From Pseudomonadota bacterium (lineage in GTDB: Bacteria; Pseudomonadota; Gammaproteobacteria; Xanthomonadales; Xanthomonadaceae), in assembly GCA_018242445.1 (NCBI GenBank), contig JAFEBW010000053.1, forward strand, positions 62,001-126,000: DNA of 64,000 nucleotides. Direction: 5' to 3'. The stretch's first letter is position 1. Each line of letters opens with the position of its first letter. The notes beneath the pieces are model-generated. The model was not told where the DNA came from and ran no database searches. It saw nothing but the letters and a program-made list of their open reading frames with translations. This document shows, piece by piece, positions 1 through 6,538 of this stretch. The translations under genes and the position numbers were made by a program.

Positions 1-2175
1 GTCGACGACCGCAGCAAACGGGTCATCGACCTGCATTTCGCCGGCAACAATCGCCTGCTGGCGACGCTCGCATCGCCGCAAGCTCGTGTTGGCGATGATG
101 CAAACGACGTGCGACTGCTGGATCTGCGACGCAGCGCATCGATCGCCCTGCCGACCGGGTTTGCCGCCGTGGCCTACGCCGACGACGGCGCAACAGCACT
201 GCTGCGATCCCGCGATGGCCGCATGCAGGCATGGCGAGGCGCGCCGTGGACCCAGCTATCGAGCCTGCTGCCAACACCGTCGAGCGATGCCTCGCGCCAG
301 ACCTGGTTGATCGCACCCGATGGCCACCACGCACTCGCATTCGACGCGGGCATGCGCCACCTTGACCTGTACACATGGCCGGAGCTGCAGCGCCAACGCA
401 GCGACAGCCTGCCGGCCGGCGCGGCGATCGGGGTGTGGTCTGCGGCACCCGACGGTCGCCACCTAGCCTTGGGTGACGGCGACGGGCATGTGTTCGTGTA
501 CGCGATCGACAGCGGCGAGTTGCGCGCGCTCTCGTCGGTGCGCAGCCTCGCGGTCACCGCGCTGGCGTGGAGCGAGGACAGCGCGTGGCTGGCGGTGGGG
601 GGCGGCGATGGCCGCGTGAGTGTGTTCGATCCGAGCAGCGATGATGCCCTGACCGGCGTCGAGTTGAATCCGGGATATCCGATTCGGCAGATGGAACTCC
701 AACATGCGCAGCGGTTGTTGTTGGCGGTCGGCGAACGCACGAGCGCGTTGTGGCGGATTCCAACCGCCGGTGTCCTGCATGCCTTGCCGCCGATCCGCCT
801 GGAGTTGGCGCCGGCGATCGATGGCTCGACCACCCGGCCAGCGCTGGCCTTCGCGCCACGCAACGGCTTGCTGGCCAGCGCCGATACGCGCGGCAACCTC
901 AGCCTCTGGCGCTTACCCGCATCACCCATCCTACCGATCCGTCCGGCCCAGCGGGTCGTCGCGGCAAGCGCCTTCGATGGCCTGCATGCCATCGATGTCG
1001 ATCACGATCGCGTGCGCACCGTCGCCCTCGACGGCGGCGTCGCGGGACGCTGGCTGCAATTGCCGCAGCCGCCCGACTACGCCGAGACGTCGGGCGAGGG
1101 CCGCACCCTGCTGGTGACCACGGGTGCGCAACTGCGCGTCCACGATGCGACCAGCCTGCGCCTGCTGCATCTGGCCGCCTTGCCATCGAGCCCGCAGTAC
1201 CTGCTGACCAGCCCGGACGGCCATCGTGCCGTGCTGGGCTTCGACGCGAGCAGCGCGGCTGATGGGCGCACGCGCCTGTGGCTGTATTCGCTCGATACCG
1301 GCACACGCCTGCCGGGCGAGGCGCTGTTGCGTGGGCCGTTGCGCAGCCTGCGCTACGCCGCCGATGGCGCGCGCGTGGCCGCGGTCGGGCCGCCGGACGG
1401 CGACACCAGCCTGCTCGAAGCCGGCGCGCAGTTGCGCGTGGTCGCTCGCTATCGGCACGAAGCCGGTCATCCGGTCATCGCCGCCGATTTCGCGGCGAAC
1501 GGGCACTCGTTGTTGCTGTTGACGCGCGACGAAAGCGTGGAGCACCCGGCTGCGGCGCTGCTGCTGCTGTGGGACGCGGCGCGACCGCCGACAAGGATCG
1601 CGTTGCCCGACGCGCTCCCGTATGGCGTGGTCGGGTTGGCCGACGGCACCGCCTTCCTGCCCGGCAAGGCTTACCACCTGCGCTACGACGGCAACACCGT
1701 GCAGCGCATCCCGCGGGTCGCCAACGGATACGAGGCCGGGATCGGTGCCTATGCGACCAATCGCGACCGTCGCTGGGTCGCCGTGGCCGGCTCGCGCAGC
1801 GTGCAGTTGTTCGGTGCCGACGGCACGCCGCTGAGCGTGCCGTTGTGGATCGATGCCCCGGCCGGCGACCGGATCGTCGGCTTGGCGTTGTCGCCGGACG
1901 GCAACGAACTGCTGGCGCGCACCGAGCATGTCGCCGCGCACTGGCGGATCGCACCTGCGCCATGGCCGGATGCACCGCTGGAACGTCTTCTGGCCATCCT
2001 GAGCGAGCACGCGGACAACCCCGAGCCGCTGGGTGACGAACGGCCGTTCCGCATCGCCCTGCGCCAGCGCGACCCCGGTACATGGCCGCCGTTGCCCGCA
2101 TCCGCACAAACCTCACCGCAAGCCCTGCAGTCCGCGCAGTTGCCGTCGCCACCGCACGGCAACAGCCACCCGTAA
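1..2175 (+). CDS. WD40-type beta-propeller protein, C-terminal part (5' truncated)
   Basis: The frame is open from the first base of the window, so the true start lies outside it. The visible 724 residues are a chain of WD40-like blades. Recurring turn motifs such as APDGHHALAF, APDGRHLALG, SPDGHRAVLGF and SPDGNELLAR are each followed by a short strand ending in W, L or V. No catalytic domain is visible in this portion. WD40 propellers serve as binding scaffolds; in bacteria they are often fused behind Ser/Thr kinase or AAA/NACHT modules, but the N-terminus is missing, so the class is unknown. The tail after the last blade is Pro/Ser-rich and low complexity. The gene ends at TAA and a small gene on the opposite strand follows within 30 bp. 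Confidence 0.75.
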   Translation, partial: VDDRSKRVIDLHFAGNNRLLATLASPQARVGDDANDVRLLDLRRSASIALPTGFAAVAYADDGATALLRSRDGRMQAWRGAPWTQLSSLLPTPSSDASRQTWLIAPDGHHALAFDAGMRHLDLYTWPELQRQRSDSLPAGAAIGVWSAAPDGRHLALGDGDGHVFVYAIDSGELRALSSVRSLAVTALAWSEDSAWLAVGGGDGRVSVFDPSSDDALTGVELNPGYPIRQMELQHAQRLLLAVGERTSALWRIPTAGVLHALPPIRLELAPAIDGSTTRPALAFAPRNGLLASADTRGNLSLWRLPASPILPIRPAQRVVAASAFDGLHAIDVDHDRVRTVALDGGVAGRWLQLPQPPDYAETSGEGRTLLVTTGAQLRVHDATSLRLLHLAALPSSPQYLLTSPDGHRAVLGFDASSAADGRTRLWLYSLDTGTRLPGEALLRGPLRSLRYAADGARVAAVGPPDGDTSLLEAGAQLRVVARYRHEAGHPVIAADFAANGHSLLLLTRDESVEHPAAALLLLWDAARPPTRIALPDALPYGVVGLADGTAFLPGKAYHLRYDGNTVQRIPRVANGYEAGIGAYATNRDRRWVAVAGSRSVQLFGADGTPLSVPLWIDAPAGDRIVGLALSPDGNELLARTEHVAAHWRIAPAPWPDAPLERLLAILSEHADNPEPLGDERPFRIALRQRDPGTWPPLPASAQTSPQALQSAQLPSPPHGNSHP

Positions 2176-2202
2176 TGAAGCCGCTCGCCGCAGTCGCGCC
2201 GA

Positions 2203-2595
2203 TCAGCCGTACATCGCCCACGCCACCGCCGCGATCAGCACCGCGCCGATGATCGCAAACCAGCCGGTGTGGTTCACGGAGTCGCCCGGGCTGACCGTGG
2301 GCATGGGTTTGGTGTCGAGAATCCGGCTCAAGGTCGCCGCACGCGCCTGACTGGCCGCATCGCCGCCGCGTCCGGGCTTCGACTCGGCCGCCGCGGCCGG
2401 CAGCGATGCCGTGCCATCGTCTGTCTGCTGGTTCAATTTCGCGATCAGCCGATTCAGGAACGGCGAACCTTCGCGCAGCAGTTTCTCGCGCATCGGCGCG
2501 GGCATCCGCGCCAACTGTTTCATGACCGTCGCGCGCACCGGCTCGGGCAAAGACGACAGATCCAGCCCTGCCACATCCGATGGGTCATCGTTCAT
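2203..2595 (-). CDS. small C-tail-anchored membrane protein of unknown function
   Basis: This predicts a 130-residue protein. I chose the ATG at 2595 because AGGAGC sits about 8 bases upstream; a longer frame starting at 2769 has no such site. The N-terminal 60 residues form an amphipathic helical region rich in Pro, Arg and Leu (LPEPVRATVMKQLARMP), followed by a low-complexity Ala/Ser linker. One hydrophobic segment of about 18 residues (FAIIGAVLIAAVAWAMYG) ends the protein, so it is probably anchored by its C-terminus with the bulk in the cytoplasm. It is convergent with the WD40 gene. I do not recognise the family. Confidence 0.6.
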   Translation of the reverse strand: MNDDPSDVAGLDLSSLPEPVRATVMKQLARMPAPMREKLLREGSPFLNRLIAKLNQQTDDGTASLPAAAAESKPGRGGDAASQARAATLSRILDTKPMPTVSPGDSVNHTGWFAIIGAVLIAAVAWAMYG

Positions 2596-2795
2596 GCCAC
2601 GCTCCTGCCCTGAGGTTGCTGCACGGCGGCCGACGAACGCGCCCGCCCTTGCATCATCGGCCATGCCGCCACCCAACGCCATCGCTTCGCAGGCCTTGAC
2701 CCGAGCCCGACGACTGCACCGTGCTTTGCCTGTCTCCCGGGCCTGGGCAGCAGCAGCTTGCACTGCCAACGGGTGCCCGGCACAATATGCGGCCC

Positions 2796-2872
2796 GCCCG
2801 AATAGCTCAGCCGGTTAGAGCACTTGACTGTTAATCAGGGGGTCCTTGGTTCGAGTCCAAGTTCGGGCGCCA
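2796..2872 (+). tRNA. tRNA-Asn (GTT)
   Basis: A 77-base cloverleaf is visible. The acceptor arms GCCCGAA and TTCGGGC pair fully, the D-arm contains AGCTCAG with GGTTA, and the anticodon loop CTGTTAA gives GTT. The T-loop is TTCGAGT, the discriminator base is G as usual for Asn, and the CCA end is encoded. A Rho-independent terminator follows 35 bases later. An integrase remnant lies downstream, which suggests the 3' end was once used as an attachment site. Confidence 0.97.
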
Positions 2873-2907
2873 TCTACCCATCCCGCAACACCCCGCAACA
2901 CCCCTAG

Positions 2908-2931
2908 AACCGCGCTACGGCGCGGTTTTTT
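2908..2931 (+). terminator. Rho-independent terminator after tRNA-Asn
   Basis: AACCGCGC pairs perfectly with GCGCGGTT around a TACG loop, and a run of T follows immediately. It ends the tRNA-Asn transcript. Confidence 0.85.
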
Positions 2932-2971
2932 GTTGTCCGCACGCCACGCAAGGCATGCCGATATCCCTTGA

Positions 2972-3045
2972 GTTACCGCAAGTCTGACGGTAACGTTGAC
3001 GGTAACTGGCGCAACCGACCCGTTTCACACAGGGAGTTACCGTCA
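2972..3045. repeat. TGACGGTAAC repeats upstream of the integrase remnant
   Basis: The 10-mer TGACGGTAAC occurs at 2985-2994 and again at 2997-3006, one 12-base period apart. Its exact inverse GTTACCGTCA lies at 3036-3045, overlapping the integrase start codon. A partial inverse, GTTACCG, is at 2972-2978. The arrangement resembles arm-type integrase sites or an operator for autoregulation. It sits between the tRNA and the integrase stub, where such sites are expected in an integrated element. Confidence 0.6.
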
Positions 3046-3302
3046 TGCTGACACCTTCCGCAGTCCAGAATGCCAAGGGCAAGGACAAGCCCTACAAGCT
3101 CGCCGACGAACGCGGCTTGTACCTGCTGGTAAAGCCCGACGGCGCGCGCTGGTGGCGGCGCCTGCGAAGTCGAGCAGCGCCTCCGAATGCCGTCGCGAGC
3201 ATCGCAAGCTCATTCCAGAACCCTGACCACGAACGGAATCGCGCGAGCCACGGCGTGCGCAGGCTTTTGGCAACCCGGCGGACGTACCCGGATTGCCGAT
3301 GA
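3045..3302 (+). pseudogene. tyrosine-type integrase, N-terminal stub
   Basis: The first 35-40 residues (LTPSAVQNAKGKDKPYKLAD, then RGLYLLVKPDG) match the start of P4-type tRNA integrases with the DUF4102 N-terminal arm domain. The similarity then stops at a WWRR run and the remaining codons look like noise. A full integrase is about 400 residues; here no SAM-like or catalytic R-H-R-Y domain is visible in any frame before the tonB-like gene. A good Shine-Dalgarno sequence (GGGAG) precedes the ATG. I read this as a deletion scar of a genomic island that used the adjacent tRNA-Asn. The 3' part up to 3405 holds nothing I recognise. Confidence 0.75.
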
Positions 3303-3405
3303 GCGGTTCGTCCAACTCGTCTGCCGGGAGGATGCTGACGACAACCCCATTCCCCGTCGCCCTCCGTTCAACGTCGGCAGTCCCGCACGGTCAAGGAGGT
3401 GGCTC

Positions 3406-4077
3406 ATGGTACGCAGCACGTCGTTGTTCCAACACGCGACCCAGCGCCCGGATCCGGTTCGCATCGCGGCCATCAGCGCGGCCATCCTCGTCAACCTGAG
3501 CCTGTTCGCCTTGCTGATGCAACCCATCAGCCCGACCGACTCGCCCATCGCGACGAACGGCGACATCCACACGCGGATCATCACCCCGCCGCCACCGCCT
3601 CCCGTCCCGCCCACGATCACGGTGAAGCCGCAGCCGCCGACGCCGGCCCCGCCGGCCATCGCGCCGCCGCGCAATCATCCGGCGACGATGCAGCCGCCGC
3701 CGGCCATCAGCCCAATTGCCATCCCGATCGGCCCGCCCGCCATCGTGGCCAGTGGCGTGGACACCCATGCCGACGCCTTGCCCGTCGCAAGCGCAAGCGA
3801 GACATCGCTCACGCCGCTGGTGAGCCCGGCTCCGGCCTATCCACGCGAGGCATTGCGCGACGGCGTATCCGGTACCGTGGTGCTGGAGCTACTGGTGGAC
3901 GTGGATGGCCGGGTGTTGCAGGCGCGCGTCGTGCACGGCAGCGGCGACCGCCGGCTCGATGCCGCGGCGCGCGAACAAATCCTGCGTTACTGGCGCTTCC
4001 AGCCGGCCCAGCGCGACGGCAAAGCCATTCAGGCCAGGGGACTGGTGCCCGTGGTGTTCCGGATCGACGACGCATAG
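3406..4077 (+). CDS. TonB-family energy transducer
   Basis: This predicts 223 residues, starting at the ATG preceded by a perfect AGGAGGT; an upstream in-frame start at 3187 lacks a ribosome site. A single N-terminal transmembrane helix lies near residues 17-37. A long Pro-rich periplasmic spacer follows (runs of PPPPPP and PQPPTPAPP, about residues 55-110). The C-terminal TonB domain is clear, with YPREALRDGVSGTVVLELLV, GRVLQARVVHGSG and FQPAQRDGKA. TonB proteins carry proton-motive energy from ExbB/ExbD to outer-membrane receptors. No exbBD is adjacent, so it probably works with a complex encoded elsewhere. The BtuB-like receptor at 23.7 kb is one possible client, by inference only. Confidence 0.85.
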   Translation: MVRSTSLFQHATQRPDPVRIAAISAAILVNLSLFALLMQPISPTDSPIATNGDIHTRIITPPPPPPVPPTITVKPQPPTPAPPAIAPPRNHPATMQPPPAISPIAIPIGPPAIVASGVDTHADALPVASASETSLTPLVSPAPAYPREALRDGVSGTVVLELLVDVDGRVLQARVVHGSGDRRLDAAAREQILRYWRFQPAQRDGKAIQARGLVPVVFRIDDA

Positions 4078-4120
4078 CACGTACCAGCAGGCCCAGCGGC
4101 TCGGCTGCTAGACTAGGCGG

Positions 4121-4789
4121 ATGCTCCCGCGCGCGCTGGTTTTGCTATTGGTGGTGATGAACCTCGGCGCGTTGGCGTGGTGGGGGTTGCATGCTTCCGC
4201 CAAGCCCGCGCCGGTGCCCGCCACCGACGCCGGGGTGCCCACGCTGATGCTGCTCAGCGAGTCCGAAGCCAGCCGCCAGAAAGGCTCGTCGGAAGAATTG
4301 GCGGCAGCACCGGTCTCCATGGATGCCACACCGCGCTGCCAGACCATCGGCCCGTTCGCCAGCCCGGACGACACACGCCGCGCGAGCGACACCCTCGCGC
4401 CGCTGGTCGGCCGCATCCAGCAGCGCACGGACAGCGCCACCGCCGCAACCGGCTACCGCGTCTTCGTCGCCGCCCTGCCCAACCGCGATGCTGCGCTGGA
4501 AGCCGTCCGCCAGATGGCCGCCAAGGGCATGACCGACTATTACGTGGTCACCACCGGCGATCAGGTCAACACCATTTCGCTGGGCTTGTTCCAGGATTTG
4601 GACAACGCCACCAAGCGTCGCGACGAGGTGCGCAAGCTCGGCTTCGACGCCCGCCTGGAGCCCAAGGTGGGGCAGGTGCAGCAATACTGGCTGGATGTCA
4701 CCGTCGCCCCGGACTTCGACTGGCGCGCGCACCTGACGGGTTTCAGCGGCATCGACGCGAAGGACATGGCTTGCCCGTCGCTGCATTGA
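4121..4789 (+). CDS. SPOR-domain membrane-anchored protein
   Basis: This predicts 222 residues. A short N-terminal hydrophobic anchor (LVLLLVVMNLGALAWWGLHA) is followed by a linker and a C-terminal SPOR-type domain (about residues 105-200), with YRVFVAALPNRDAALEAV and the strand TISLGLFQDLDNATKRRDE. SPOR domains bind denuded peptidoglycan glycans and often localise to division septa. A TAGACT hexamer lies only 7-12 bases upstream of the ATG and no Shine-Dalgarno is visible, so the transcript could be nearly leaderless. It stands alone between tonB and tRNA-Thr. Confidence 0.75.
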   Translation: MLPRALVLLLVVMNLGALAWWGLHASAKPAPVPATDAGVPTLMLLSESEASRQKGSSEELAAAPVSMDATPRCQTIGPFASPDDTRRASDTLAPLVGRIQQRTDSATAATGYRVFVAALPNRDAALEAVRQMAAKGMTDYYVVTTGDQVNTISLGLFQDLDNATKRRDEVRKLGFDARLEPKVGQVQQYWLDVTVAPDFDWRAHLTGFSGIDAKDMACPSLH

Positions 4790-4840
4790 GGCCGCGCTCG
4801 CGTATGCGATTTCACCCCGAAAGCAATGCGATCCCCTTTC

Positions 4841-4873
4841 GGCAGCCGCAACAGGCTGCCTGTCGACAGCCTG
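4841..4873 (+). other. two overlapping hairpins before tRNA-Thr
   Basis: GGCAGCC (4841-4847) pairs with GGCTGCC (4854-4860). CAGGCTG (4852-4858) can instead pair with CAGCCTG (4867-4873). The two helices exclude each other. They sit after the SPOR gene and just before the TAGAAT box (4875-4880) of the tRNA-Thr promoter. They may terminate upstream transcription, although no T tract follows. Confidence 0.4.
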
Positions 4874-4890
4874 CTAGAATCAGCGCCCAC

Positions 4891-4966
4891 GCCGGCATAG
4901 CTCAGCAGGTAGAGCAACTGATTTGTAATCAGTAGGTCCCCAGTTCGAACCCGGGTGCCGGCACCA
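4891..4966 (+). tRNA. tRNA-Thr (TGT)
   Basis: A 76-base cloverleaf is visible. The acceptor arms GCCGGCA and TGCCGGC pair fully, and the D-arm is AGCTCAGCAGGTAGAGC. The anticodon loop is TTTGTAA with anticodon TGT, the T-loop is TTCGAAC, the discriminator is A and CCA is encoded. A TAGAAT -10 element ends 10 bases upstream of the mature 5' end. Confidence 0.97.
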
Positions 4967-5140
4967 TTCCTTGAAATGTGACGCAGTTCACATCTTTTGC
5001 TTGAGCCCCACGCAAGCTCAGGACGCGACGCGAGCGACGACTTGCGCGCGCGTCGCATGCGGATACATGATGGGCTTGCGCAAGCGCGAGTGCCGCTTTG
5101 CAAGCCGCCGGCGGAACCGCGCCCTCATTCGCCAAGGAGA

Positions 5141-5470
5141 ATGGACGTGCCGCCGAACCAGAGCATTTCGCTGACGCTGTCCCGCAAAGGGCAGACCGAG
5201 CCGGAGATCGTCTACGTCAACCGCGCCAACGGCAAGTGGCGCTCTCCTGGCGACGGCTGGCTCGGCCCGCAAAACGGCTTCTGGACGCAGACCAAGGATG
5301 GCCTGTATTTGATGGATCCGGAGAAGAAACTGGAACTGGCGTTCTGCAAGCACCTGATGTTCGACACCTGCTACACCCTCGACAGCGGCAAGTCCACCTA
5401 CCGCGGCGGCGAGGGGCACGGCGAATGGCAGGTGCTCGGCGTGTTCCAGGCCCCGGCTAGCAACGTCTGA
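5141..5470 (+). CDS. small soluble protein of unknown function
   Basis: This predicts 109 residues from an ATG preceded by AAGGAGA. The protein is aromatic- and Gly-rich and has no signal peptide or membrane segment. Features include a YVNRANGKWRSPGDGWLG stretch, repeated short strands with WTQTKDGLYLMD, and two Cys residues in FCKHLMFDTCYTLD. The pattern suggests a small all-beta fold. It stands alone; about 150 bases with no other visible feature separate it from the AbrB-Doc operator. I do not recognise the family. Codon use matches the neighbours, so recent acquisition is not suggested. Confidence 0.6.
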   Translation: MDVPPNQSISLTLSRKGQTEPEIVYVNRANGKWRSPGDGWLGPQNGFWTQTKDGLYLMDPEKKLELAFCKHLMFDTCYTLDSGKSTYRGGEGHGEWQVLGVFQAPASNV

Positions 5471-5585
5471 AGCACGGCGGCGAGAGCCGTATCGACGGCC
5501 CCAATTCCGGCAAGCGTGCCGGGGAGTGCGCACGCGACCACGATGCAAAGCGTAAGGCTGGCGCTTGCCCGTCACCGTCCGACGG

Positions 5586-5601
5586 TATAACATCCGTTAT
5601 A
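5586..5601. promoter_or_regulatory. palindromic operator/-10 region of the AbrB-Doc operon
   Basis: TATAAC and GTTATA form a perfect inverted repeat around ATCC, ending 21 bases before the antitoxin ATG. TATAAC recurs at 5598-5603, so the palindrome overlaps two possible -10 hexamers. This is the expected position for autorepression by the antitoxin or the antitoxin-toxin complex. It is one of few AT-rich islands in the region. Confidence 0.6.
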
Positions 5602-5622
5602 ACTTTCGGCTGGGCACGTGCG

Positions 5623-5844
5623 ATGAAACTCAAAGTCACCGCCATCGGCAATTCCGCCGGCGTCATCCTGCCCAAGGAATTGCTCGCCCGCCTGCGCGTG
5701 GACAAGGGCGACGAGCTGTACGCGCTGGAAACCCCGGACGGCATCCGCCTGACCACCTACGACCCGGTTTTCGCCGCACAGATGGAAGTGGCCGAGAAGA
5801 TCATGCGCGAGGATCGCGAATTGCTGCGCAAACTCGCGCAGTGA
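5623..5844 (+). CDS. AbrB/MazE-type antitoxin
   Basis: This predicts 73 residues. The N-terminal 45 residues are a SpoVT-AbrB swapped-hairpin DNA-binding domain, with KVTAIGNSAGVILPKELLAR and a second strand pair in GDELYALETPDGIRLTTYD. The C-terminal helix (AEKIMREDRELLRKLAQ) is the usual toxin-neutralising segment. The gene lies 9 bases upstream of the doc-like toxin in the same direction and just behind a palindromic operator, so it is the antitoxin and autoregulator. Classical Doc is paired with Phd, which has a different fold. Length is normal for the family. Confidence 0.88.
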   Translation: MKLKVTAIGNSAGVILPKELLARLRVDKGDELYALETPDGIRLTTYDPVFAAQMEVAEKIMREDRELLRKLAQ

Positions 5845-5853
5845 CGCATCGTC

Positions 5854-6288
5854 ATGATCGTCTGGATCGATCGCACGCTCGCGCTGGCCGTGCACGAGCG
5901 GCAACTGTCCGAGCACGGCGGCGGTGGCGGCGTGCGCGATGAAGCCCTGCTGGAATCGGCGCTGGCGCGACCGCAGCAATTGTTCGCGTATGGCGCTCCG
6001 CCGCCCGATCTGGCCGACCTCGCAGCGAGCCTCGCCTTCGGCATGGCGCGCAATCATCCCTTCGTGGATGGCAACAAGCGTACCGCGCACGTGTGCTATC
6101 GCGTCTTCCTCGCGCTCAACGATGCGCGTCTGGAAGCTGGCGATGAAGACAAGTACACCCACATGCTCGCCCTCGCCGAGGGCAGCCTGTCCGAAGCCGA
6201 GTTCGCTGCGTGGCTGCGCCCGCGGTTGCGGATGGAAACCGATCGCGCCGTGCACGAGGCGAAGCCGAGCTATCGCCGCACGAAGTAA
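5854..6288 (+). CDS. doc: Doc-type toxin (Fic fold)
   Basis: This predicts 144 residues. The Doc signature HPFVDGNKRTA is intact near residues 69-79, preceded by the usual RDEALLESALARPQQLFAYG helix. Doc proteins are Fic-fold kinases that phosphorylate elongation factor Tu on a threonine and arrest translation. The first motif His and the GNKR anion-binding loop are present, so the toxin looks active. It follows the AbrB-type antitoxin by 9 bases and was probably exchanged as part of that pair. The heptanucleotide array at 6305 begins 16 bases after its stop. Confidence 0.88.
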   Translation: MIVWIDRTLALAVHERQLSEHGGGGGVRDEALLESALARPQQLFAYGAPPPDLADLAASLAFGMARNHPFVDGNKRTAHVCYRVFLALNDARLEAGDEDKYTHMLALAEGSLSEAEFAAWLRPRLRMETDRAVHEAKPSYRRTK

Positions 6289-6304
6289 TCTGGTCGCGCC
6301 TGCC

Positions 6305-6423
6305 GATCCCCGATCCCCGATCCCCGATCCCCGATCCCCGATCCCCGAATCACGAATCACGAATCACGAATCACGAATCACGAATCACGAATCACGAATC
6401 ACGAATCACGAATCACGAATCAC
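6305..6423 (+). repeat. heptanucleotide array: GATCCCC x6 then GAATCAC x11
   Basis: Seventeen consecutive 7-base units occur with no interruption of the period. Six copies of GATCCCC (6305-6346) switch at one point to eleven copies of GAATCAC (6347-6423), with the leading G kept in register. The array lies between doc and the MFS-PlsC gene. Units are identical without spacers, so it is not a CRISPR. Confidence 0.95.
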
Positions 6424-6538
6424 GAGCCCCCGTCGCGCAAAACGCTACCGGCCGCATCGATCCCCTGCACATCGCATTCGGTGCCACACGCCAGCAACCC
6501 CGCCGCTACACTGCACCGAACTCCACGGGATCGCGCGC

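Noticed and set aside
3187-3405. Longer N-terminus for the tonB-like gene
   Set aside because: The ATG at 3406 has a perfect ribosome site and begins the expected cytoplasmic stub and membrane helix; the extension reads through the integrase scar.
6305-6423. Possible CRISPR array
   Set aside because: Units are 7 bases with no spacers and no cas gene is near.
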